Positions 1 through 10,900 of a stretch of 64,000 nucleotides of DNA are shown here, in pieces. Positions within the stretch are counted from its first letter, which is position 1; every line of letters begins with the position of its first letter. Below the pieces are notes generated by a model. It saw only the letters and a program-made list of their open reading frames with translations, was not told the origin of the DNA and did no database searches. The stretch is from Mercenaria mercenaria (Eukaryota; Mollusca; Bivalvia; Venerida; Veneridae): the NCBI RefSeq assembly GCF_021730395.1, contig NC_069373.1, forward strand, positions 48,884,501 to 48,948,500, read 5' to 3'. Both the position numbers and the translations under genes were made by a program.

Positions 1-1019
1 ATAAAGTGCATCATCATGGCTACCAAGGACAACTCAATGCATCCCATCAAGTTCTGATATCACAATTATTAACTTAATATTTGTGAAAATCCAAGACACG
101 AGAAAGTAATAGCTATCACGGATACCACAAAGCTATCCCGCCAAGCCACATAATAACTCAATCAAATGTACATGGCGCCAACTGTAAATATGTACAAGAA
201 AACACATGTAACAAACACAAAATGTCAACTATTTAAGATATAATCCGATTATAATATGTTTATATTAATAATTGCCGCTGTAAACTCCGCTCCACAAATT
301 GTCAGTCTTGATTAGCTTATCTCCCTGAGGCCGATATCGTAACATACCTACTGCGGCGATAAAAGAATTATCACCTGATGCCGAAGAACATTATCTGATC
401 TTATCAAAATCACACTAGCATGGAGTCAATTGAAAGCATGCAGGCTTGGGTATAAATAAAGTAAACTAACAAACTCTTCGATGTTTGAATAATATCTTTA
501 TATCCAGTTTAGTCCGGAATAGACTAATATATTCACTTAGAATTATTCACAATACTGATTATTTTCTTCATTTACAGAAAGATCACTGGCAGACGACCAT
601 TATTGTACTCGTTTGAAAAGCCAAATACAATATGAACAAAAAAGCGGAGTTCGTCTTGTTATTTCCTTTACAAGACCGCATAATTACAAACATTTACTTT
701 AACAAGGGAACGAACTTTTTACACAATTAATAATCATAACATCTAACAAATAATAGCCAATATGCAAATTAATTTTGCTTTTGTCAGGATTATCAAAATT
801 TAACAAATACGTGACGAAATCAGCATGATCTCGGTGTCGCGCTACAGGTATAGAAAATATAACGCCTATAGTCGCATTTCGGACTAAGGGAGTTAATTAG
901 ATAATCAAACTGATTTAACAATTCAGTCACAATATTTGACAAAACATCATACTGTGATTCTATGACCAGTTTGACACTATTATGATACCATCACGAACAC
1001 TACGTAGGTACTTAAAGTA
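1..1019. other. AT-rich intergenic flank
   Basis: No open frame with recognisable protein similarity and no clear repeat structure is visible here. It is AT-rich non-coding sequence upstream of the hydrolase relic and of gene A. Confidence 0.5.
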
Positions 1020-1393
1020 CCCTATTTCCGTAGAAAGATGTACTCCGTCTGGACTGTACAGTTCGAATTCCACATGCCCCGATGTCTCCAAAACATTTTA
1101 TCTTTTAGTGTCAGCTAAAATAACATGATCATTGTGGCAGAATACGGGAGCAATTTTCTAGGAAGCACCTGCAGTATTACTACACGTTTCACATTCAGTC
1201 CTTTCATCAAAAACTCTGTATATGACACCAAATCTTTTGCAAACTTCTCCGGTTCATATAACGGATCAGCTAAATCATTGGATTCTATATCTAAAATAAC
1301 AAAGTCAGACCCTGCTAGAGTACTGTCAACACAAAGAAATTTGTGCGTTGCATTCATGACAAACCACCAAAAATCGAACTGCAATGCACTCAT
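1020..1393 (-). mobile_element. Fossil fragment of an SGNH/GDSL-hydrolase-like ORF from a retroelement
   Basis: Read on the minus strand, this stretch gives an SGNH-hydrolase-like sequence. It has an Asp-containing block (FVILDIESNDLADP), a block ending in VKRVVILQVLPR, and further on a DGVHL-type block followed by a YFKYLRSVRDG segment. The DGVHL block resembles the C-terminal Asp-x-x-His motif of SGNH hydrolases. Such domains are carried by tyrosine-recombinase retrotransposons (Ngaro-like) and by CR1-like LINE ORF1 proteins. I see no accompanying recombinase or reverse transcriptase. The fragment is short and broken, so I treat it as a fossil rather than a host gene. The assignment to a retroelement is an inference. 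Confidence 0.45.
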
Positions 1394-1986
1394 GAAGGCC
1401 TATATTCAGGCGCTCCGGGTTTGACTGTACAAAACTATGTAAACGACACACACAACTGTGGCCTAACCACGCTACATGAACCGACATTCGAAAACAAAGA
1501 AAACAACGGAATTTATCCGTTCAACAGTACAACTAAACTACAAACCATGTAACGGACATAAACGCAAATATAATTTACTTATCTGATTAATCCTTTTTCC
1601 TAATTTGCACCAGTTTAAACAGTATTAAATTATTATTATTAATATATCAATTCTGCGCTTTCTCCGTTCACTTAAGATCCAAAATGGTTACTGACCAATC
1701 GCACTTTTTACTGCCCTATCACGCGCCGTAATTAGGTCACTTATCAAAGGAAACATGCACTGATCTCACAGCGGTTCCATACAATCTTCACACCGTGATA
1801 AATAGCACCCGACTAAAAGGGTTGTTCAGTAAGTACGACAAATGAGGGTAGACTGAATTGTTAAACTGTCCAACAGGTCAATCCAAACAACTTTTTCTTC
1901 GAAGAAAGTACCATAATAAACTCTGTCAGTTTGTTGAGTGAAGATCTTACTTTGCACATTTGGAAGACCAATATCAATATTAAACG
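1394..1986. other. 5' flank of channel gene A
   Basis: Non-coding AT-rich sequence between the hydrolase relic and the first coding exon of gene A. No confident promoter element can be named. The transcription start and any untranslated exon of gene A would lie here. Confidence 0.4.
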
Positions 1987-4900
1987 ATGTTTAAACTAGA
2001 ACCTACTCTATATTCCAAGGTGGCTAATACCGGAGCAATGTCGCGACCATATAAAATCCTTAAAACCGGAAGGGGCATGTGGAGAAAGAAACAGCAAAGA
2101 ACTGACGAATCAGAAGTCTTGATCCTCGATCAAAAGGGTAACACTTTCTCTTTTTAGTACGTACATTTTTTAGATATCTGATACAAAATACTATTTACAT
2201 CATCCTTGGCAATATTTAGAATATATGTTTAAAAAACATATATATCATATACACATAAAATTCCAAATTATAAGCTAGTTGCATCCAGTCATCTTCAAAA
2301 TATTGCCCCTCTTTTCATGATCCAGAACCCTTCGGTTTGAAATCAGCAAATCTAGACAATATAATACATGTTTAATGACTGTTTCTTTTTAATATTTATT
2401 ATAACTATAAATTCAAATGTTTCTAGATATCTTATTATATGATCCAATCAAGAAAGTCAAAATTATTTCTTCAGCTGTAACCATTTAATTGTTTATGTTT
2501 GACCTGTTTTTTACCGAAAGGTTTAAGCAAAATAAGATTTATAACGTCTTACAAGAAAACTATTAAGAACTCAATTTTTAAATACATGAAAAACGGGATA
2601 CGAACCCGCCAAACAATTTGAGAACTTTAAATATAAGGGATTATAGTAGACAAAGTGACGAAATACTTCCGTAGGTGTAATTCAATGAAAAAATATGCAA
2701 ACTTAAATACATACCAGATGTTACAAAGACATTTTAAAATGTGAACATTTGAAGTAGATCTATGAATAAACACATCCTTACCGTGTTGCTCCTGACCATG
2801 ATTCATCTTAGAAAGGAAAGCAAATGCAGCTCTATATTTGTTGTACAGAACTTGTGCAAACAACATGACATAATTGAGCCGCACCATGAGAAAACCAACA
2901 TAGTGCATTTGCGACCAGCATGGATCCAGACCAGCCTACGCATCCGCGCAGACTGGTCAGGATCCATGCTGTTCGCTAACGGTTTCTCTAATTGCAACAG
3001 GCTTTGAAAGCGAACAGCATGGATCCTGACCAGACTGCGCGGATAGGTTTGTCTGGATCCATGCTGGTCGCAAATGCAAATTGGTTTTCTCATGGTGCGG
3101 CTCATTCAATCATTGGCAGATGATGACAGGAATCCCCTAATTACAGCAGAATCTGTGGCGTCATTAGCAGTAGAACTTGGTGAAACTACGTCATCCGATA
3201 GCTTTCAAAAAGAAGTAAGTACTAAAACAGTTTTGACAAGTTGCCACGAAGTAGACTGGATATAGATTATACGTCAAAATAAACCGAGTCCCAGGAAATA
3301 CCTGTTTTTGTACTTGTGCTAAACCCACAGAAACTTTAGGTTTCTCCCTGAGCACAAACTTTCAATTTGCAAAGAGTTCACTGTTACATTCACCGCTACA
3401 TTCAAATTGAAATATAAAAGAATGTTCCTGCATTTAATTATTCTGCTTGATTGGTAAATTTGCTACGAAATCGGAAATCGTGGATATTCCAAATTTGAAA
3501 AACAAAATGCGAATGGTGAGCTTTTAATTTAGTAGTTTTTATGGTGGTATTTTAAACATAGTTATTCACTGATTGTCATTCATCTGTGTGCTTTGATTGG
3601 AAGAAAAAAAATGTATTTTTCAATGGGTTTGAGCAGCTCGTTTGGTACATGAGCATAGAATGCCCGTTGCGTTACCCGTCCACAACTGTTATCCTCAAGA
3701 AATCATACTCCAATCGGTGCTCACCATTGGCTAAGCTTTATAAAGTAGCAATCGTGCATGATTTTAAAACATCCACCAAAATTGATACGTTACTAATTTG
3801 CTTTCCGCATTCCACTCAAGGTAACACGTAAAACAAACACGTTTCTGATTGGTCGACAGGAAGCGGAAACGGAAGTGTTCACTGATGTTCTTGTGAGACT
3901 AAAAGGAGGTGTGGACAAAGCTCTGCTGTATGTAATTTCTGATATAAAGATAGAATCAAAGGTAAGTTCTATATTTTAGAGCCCTAAGAAAGTCCGAAGT
4001 ATTACAGGTGAGTGGATTCATTGTTGGTGCTTATGCTGACACACTGTCCTAAATGTCAGCAAGTTTTAATTCATTATTTCTACATCCTTTTATTCAAACT
4101 TGAAGTAAGTATGAGATTATATGCTATCATTGCTTCCCAAACAATTATACTAATAACTCTTCTTTATATCTATTCCAATTTTCCCGACTTCGCATTCGCC
4201 ACCATGTTATTCAATATTGGCATATTGTTGCAAATTTAACTTGCGAGATTCTTCCTTTTAATTGTTCTACAAGATCCGGTTTGACTTGTGAGCATTGCAT
4301 TTATGTAAATAAACTTTCTATTTAACCTGTTGTGCGTTTGCGTCATACCGGTAGGTGTAATTCAGTTTGTTCACATTTTTGAATAAAGATCTCAGTGCTG
4401 GTAAACAATCTGATAAACCGGGGTGCCAGCACATCTATTACAGACTCTGAATTGAAGACACCTTTGCATCATGCTGTCACCAGGAATCTTAAAGGTATAG
4501 TTTATTATCCCCCGACGAAAGTCGGAGGGATATGGTTTTGGCGTTGTCCGTCCGTCCGTCCGCCCGTCCGTCCTTCCGTCCGTCTTTCCGTCCGTCCGGA
4601 TCCATATCTAGGAAATGGTTGGGAATATTTATTTAAAACTTCATTACGTGTTCACCACTATGAGTTCTTGCGGCCCGTCAAGTTTCAGTCAGATTGCCCA
4701 AGTAACACCAGAGTTATGGCCCTTAGAAGTTTCTAGTGTTAACTATATAGGGTACTATAAATATGGCAATTTCTGCATCATAACTTTTGATATATTTGAC
4801 CTTGAACAATGACACTTTAACAGAATTTAGAGCACTATAATGTGGTTGTGCACACACAATTTCGTTTGGATTTCTTTTGTAACTGCAGAGTTATTGCCCT

Positions 4901-7900
4901 TTAATTGTCTAAAAATCCACATATTTGTACATAACAAACTTGCCATTTGGCAGAATTTCATTAAATTTCATTCATTCTTTTCTGTGAAATCATGACCCCC
5001 GGGGTCAAAATTGACCCCGCTTCAGGGGTCACTTGATTTTACATAGGAAAATCTTCAAAAAATTTCTAAAAATAAACCAGAAGGCCTAGATCTTAGATAT
5101 TTGACATGTAGCATTGCCTAATAGACTTCTACAAAATTTGTTCAAATCATGACCCCCAGAGTCAAAATGACCCCGCCTCATGGGGTTACTTCATTGTACA
5201 TAGAAAAATCATTTAAAATTTTCTTAAAATAAACCAGAAGGCCTAGAGCTTAGATATTTCACTTGTAGCATTGTCTAGTGGACCTCTACAAAAATTTTTC
5301 AAATCATGACCCCTGAGTCAAAATTGACCCCGCTCCAGGGGTCACTTGATTTTACATAGGAAAATCTTCAAAAAAATTCTAAAAATAAACTAGAAGGCCT
5401 AGATCTTAGATATTTGACATGTAGCATTGCCTAGTAGACTTCTACAAAATTTGTTCAAATCATGACCCCAGGGTCAAATTGACCTCGCCCCATGGGGTTA
5501 CTTGATTGTACATAGAAATATCTTCAAAATTTTCTAAAAATAAACCAGAAGGCCTAGAGCTTAGATATTTGACATGTAGCATTGCCTAGTGGATCTCTAC
5601 AAAATTGTTTCAAATCTTAACCCCCAGGGTCAAATTGACCCAGCCCCAGGCGTTACTTGATTGTACATAGGGAAATCTTCATAAATTTGCTAAAAATAAA
5701 CCAGAAGGCCTAGATCTTAGATATTTGATATGTAACATTTCCTAGTAGACTTCTACGACTTTGTTCAAATCATGACCCCCAGGGTAAAATTGGCCCCGCC
5801 CCAGGGGTTACTTGATTGTACATCGGAAAATCTCCCAAAATTTTTCTAAAAATCATCAGTTTGACATTAGAAACATGTAGCTCATATTACTCTGGTGAGC
5901 GATCCAGGGTCATCATGACCCTCTTGTTTTTCATTTTTAATTTTCCGTCAATATTTATAATCAACATGTGAAATTTTGTTTCCTGTCCCGTACCCCCGCA
6001 CCCCCACACCCTTAAAAATATATATATATACATATATATATTTCCATTCCTTTTTTTTTTTTTTAAATGTTCAAACCTTCAACATGTTAAGTTGTGACTG
6101 CACAAGCCTTGCCCTCAGTCATGTTCAAGATATCTTACCAGTGTTCTCATAAGGACATCTGTTTTTTTTAAGTTCAAATGTACATGTTAAACAACAACAC
6201 CTGGTGCCAAACCACTCAAAGACAATATTTCGTTCCAGTTAAACTTCAAGCTCATATTTCAATTAACTGCATTTAATTTTAAAAGCTAAGCTTATTACAG
6301 TAAGCATATCCCATTCAAAATAAATTCTTTAGTCAGGATCAAAGTATCATACATTTATTATGTACTCTTTAATTAAACATTTGTTTTCTGTTAAACTGAT
6401 TTTGACTAATGAAATTATTTGCTTCTTATTAACATCCTTAACATTTTGCCGGACATATTTTTTTGCCATTCCTCACCACAAACCCTTTCGGCGGGGGATA
6501 TCAATTCATCGAATTTGCTTGTTATGATTTCAATTAATTTAGTTAGTGGTAAATCATCGTGGTTCCCGTACTTTTTGTATTCAGATCTCAGTGCTGGTAA
6601 ACAATCTGATAAACCGGGGTGCCAGCACGTCTACTACAGACTCTGAATTGAAGACACCTTTACACCATGCTGTCATTAGGAATCTTAAAGGTATGGTTTA
6701 TTATGACTTCCAATGAGCGTAGCAAGCAAAATCAAAACGCTAAGTTCTGTATGCAAATTTAGATATTTTAAGCTGTACAAGAGCAGCTAATGTGACCTAT
6801 CCTGCAGCGATATAGTCAAATCAAATTCAACTTTACCGTAGCCAATTTGTATGATTCTGCAACAAATCAAGTAAAATGTCAAATTACAGTTGGTAGTGTA
6901 TTATCCTGCAGATAATACACTAGTTCTTTCAGGCAGGGTCTTTCAAAAATGATTTTGAGTGACCCTGTTTCAGGGACAACATTTGGATAACGTCACAATG
7001 AAGACTTGTTTTATTTGTTAAATATGTCAGGAAAAACCAACATGTAACTTTTATTTACACAGGTGTTGTTACAAAATTACTAGATAATGATGCTCTTCCA
7101 CAAGCGCGTGACAAAAATGGCACTTTCCCTCTGAAAATTGCCATAGACAACAAAAATGACGACATGTGTGCATTGCTGCTTGCATATATGCCAAATGCAT
7201 TGTAAGTAAAGTCAGCATTCAAAACGCTAACGCTAGAAAAATTATATAAAATTATAAAATGATTATACTGTTTTTTTATGAGTATCCATGCCATTGACAT
7301 TCTCGGCAACAACACAATCGTTTGTAAAATAGTTGAATGACGATCGATTATAAGACAGAATGACTGCGATAATAAGATGATAATATGGTGATGATAATAT
7401 TGTAGGATATAAATAGTAGGAATATAGAAAGTGTATAGAATATAATAGTAAGTGAAAAAGTAGAATAATTAGATGGCAGAATGTGAGCCTACTATCGCCA
7501 TCGTACCAGTATCATTGTCATCGTACTGTCCTTTCATCATGTTTTGCGAGGTTGTAAGTGCGAGGTTGGCATGCCCTAAACGCGTTTAAACCCCCAGTTT
7601 CCTTTATATAGGTTACTGACCGTTCCAAGACGGTGCCCCTGTTTTCAACTGGTTGTTTTGTCTGTCTTGTATTGTAGGTTACGTATATTTTCTTGTTTGT
7701 TGTAAGCGTTTTTTCGTCCTCCTCACTCCCCCTATTGCCCCTCTTTTCCCTTGCATTTACGCTACTTTTTGCATCCTCTCTCCCTTTACTTTGAGTAAGT
7801 TTTTGTGTCTCCCCTTTGTTTTGGCAGTCGGAATCCTAAGACGGTACACGATTTTTTTTTCTACTTGTGTGGGTGCGTTTGTATGCTTGTGAGTCTATAA

Positions 7901-10900
7901 CGGTGCCCTACTGTTTTCTTATGTGTTGCTTGTTCGTTTTTCTATGTTATTCAATTAGTCGTGGTTGTATGTTTATCTTTGGTACACGAGTGTCTGCGCT
8001 ATTGTGGTTTACGTTGTAGTGTGACTGTTATTAAGGATCGTGGCATTCCCTTTGTATATTCGTCCTTGTTCAACTTTCCCCTTCGGGTTCCTTGTGTGTT
8101 TGATTTCATCACGACTTTGTTTATAACAATGTTTTAAAAAAAGACAGATGTTCATTAAAAATATAACTGTGTATCTCTGCTTATATTTAAGCGTACGTGG
8201 ATTATTCCTCTCGTATGGAAATTGTGTTGCTGAATTTTCTATTCATGATTTGCTTCGTACAGAAACCAGTATGCAGGTACTTAACCTCTCCTTTAGAAAA
8301 TAGGATTTATTTTACTAAACTCGTTGTTGCTTTGCTCATAAAGCAGCTAGACCTAGGACATTTCCTTTAGGGAGCACGACTAAACAAAGACAGACAAGAC
8401 TCATAATTGACCCGACCAAACATTGACAGAATATTAAAAAAAATAGCGACAGTGTATTAAATGCTGCAAAAGACGACAGATCAAGGATCGCCTTTATTCT
8501 ATAACAAATCTATCTTGAAATCTTAAAAAAAACTACTTTATCTGTTATTAACGAAAATTTTTTACCATGAGATCGATCTCAACGGTTGGTCGACACGACA
8601 TTCTGTTAAATTGCATGGCCGATGTTCTGTTGTGTCATTATTGCGTCGTGTTGATGAAGTAATGTGTTACTGTATTGTACGTCGATTTTTGTAATAAATC
8701 CTTATTTATAGTCTCCTTCTTATCGGCAAAATACAGTCTCGATATTATTACTGTGGGCATAACATTTCTTGTGTACCTAGTAAAATAATCTCTGACCACA
8801 TATCTACCTATCAATTGTGAACTGGTTAACCCTCATACCCTTATAATCTTAGTTTCCTTCAAAAATCGTAAATAGCTAGAACGTTAAACAATTTATATCT
8901 TATATCTATGCCTTCATAGAAAACGATTCTATCAATACTTGACTGCTTGATAGAGACAAGAGGTTCTACCGATATGTTGAGAGCATTTTACGATCTGCTG
9001 GAATGTGACGAAAATGGACGGACACCTACAGACAGCAATTTTATAGAAAAGTCAAGATCACCGCTTCAAGTAATTGCGAAACAAGGAAATAAGGTATACA
9101 TGTACATATATTTGTCTGCTGTGCTTAAAATGAATTAAGAGATGATGTCAGATTAACTACTTCATTTCTTATAAGATAATCACTAGCTTCAACTAAAATA
9201 TCTTGCTCGTTTTCTTGATTTGTGTGACAGGCACAGCGGCATTAAGTTGTTCATGATAACAGTAATTTAAGAAAAGCAAACAGTAACGATACTTTGGATA
9301 ACATTTTTCATGTTCTGTTGGTACGATATTATTATTTTTTCATGTGAAAACGCAAAATATTTTTAAATAGGATTTATGCTTACTTTTTGACACAAAGTGG
9401 TCAGTTTGGAGAAAATGTTTGCAGAAAGTGTTCAAAATACTAACATTTAGACTAGTGTAGACACATAATCTTTCACTGCAGAACATTGTTTACCATGACG
9501 CAGTGAGGTTGCTTACAAGAAGAAAATGGAAGCTGTATGCCAAAAGGAGGTTTGAGTAAGTTTATGTAGTCATGTTTAACAAGGTTTGTCCAAAGGTGTG
9601 TCAGTTGTCACGTGATTAAAGCTTACACAAAGTACATGTTATCATAAACGGTAAAGAGGGATGTGATTGGATAAGAAAATTAAAAGAGGTTGGAGAATTA
9701 TGAATGCGCTTATAAGGGCACTATCAAGATATCTGAGTCAATTCGAGCTTAAATCTCTAGCACAAGTTTTAGTATTGTCAGACGTGTACTAGTAACATAT
9801 CTGAAAGCCATCTGTTTGAACATCAGTACATGCTTCCATTTCAGACTTAATTCTTTTCTGTATATTATTGGACTGTTTTGTATCACATATTCCGCTATCG
9901 TGACTGTGACGACGCCCAAGCCTGATGTTTATAATGGTCCTCTACAAATATCTACGGCTGTATTTGAAGTGTTATCCCTTGTTATGGTTGCGCAAACATT
10001 GTCAACAGAAATTAGTCAATTGAGACGGTAAGTCATATTAAATTGGTGCTGTGATTTCTAAATCAATGCAGTAGCTGCCTAAGTCAGTTCAATAACTATG
10101 TTACCTTAATCTTTAACAGACTCTGTTCTTCGATGTTGCATTAATCAGATAATAAATATCAGAATTGTATTAATCTTGCCTCTTACAAATTACCGACATT
10201 TGTATTGGTCAAGAAGCATCACCAACTGACCAGATTTATTCCATATCAGGTTTGTAAATACCCGATATGGATTATTATTGATAAATCGGTGGCGTAGTTA
10301 GTCGAATTGTGCCGAGTCAGGCGCTCGCCTGATATGGATTTCCTCGACAGCCTATATATGTTTAAATAGTTTGTCATGATCCCAATATTTCCATAACACT
10401 GATAATAGTTTACATGTTTTATTCTTAGCTCTTGTGACTAATGTCACAAGTGTTCTTGATTTATTCCCGGCTATTACTTACCACAACTGAATGAGATTTC
10501 AAACATGCCATTCCTATTATTGTTTTGATGTTTTTCACTGCTTTCCAAGTTTTCTTTCCACACATAAATGTTGGTTATGTAAAAGATGAGTCGGTTTACG
10601 GTTATGGAATTACAGTACATGTAGAAGAATGTTTAAGAAAATATATCGAGCTACTGTCACATTATCAATACAAAACGTTGGTATCGTTGATGTGACATAA
10701 ACGTTACAAAATCTATAGATTATGAGTTTATGTCATAAATTATATTCAGCACTTTCTGGGGAATATTGTTTGTTGGCATTCGATCGTTGACAGAAGCTCA
10801 ACCCGTGGTTGATTACACTGGAGACGACGGATATGGGTAGGTATATTCCAGACATAGTCTGTTTTGTTTGCAAGTATTTTTTTGCCAAGTATTCAAATTA

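Noticed and set aside
1115-1393. Host SGNH hydrolase gene
   Set aside because: It is a short broken fragment without exon structure; a retroelement fossil is more likely.
2762-3105. Open frames on both strands around 2760-3105, 28815-29009 and 30047-30268 with similar proteins
   Set aside because: They are translations of the palindromic MITE (repeated 'MDPDQ...RSLVRIHAVRFQSLL' type peptides on one strand), not genes.
7653-7892. Membrane-like small protein (Cys/Phe/Leu rich)
   Set aside because: It lies wholly inside noncoding repeat R1 and is not conserved as a frame in the other copies.
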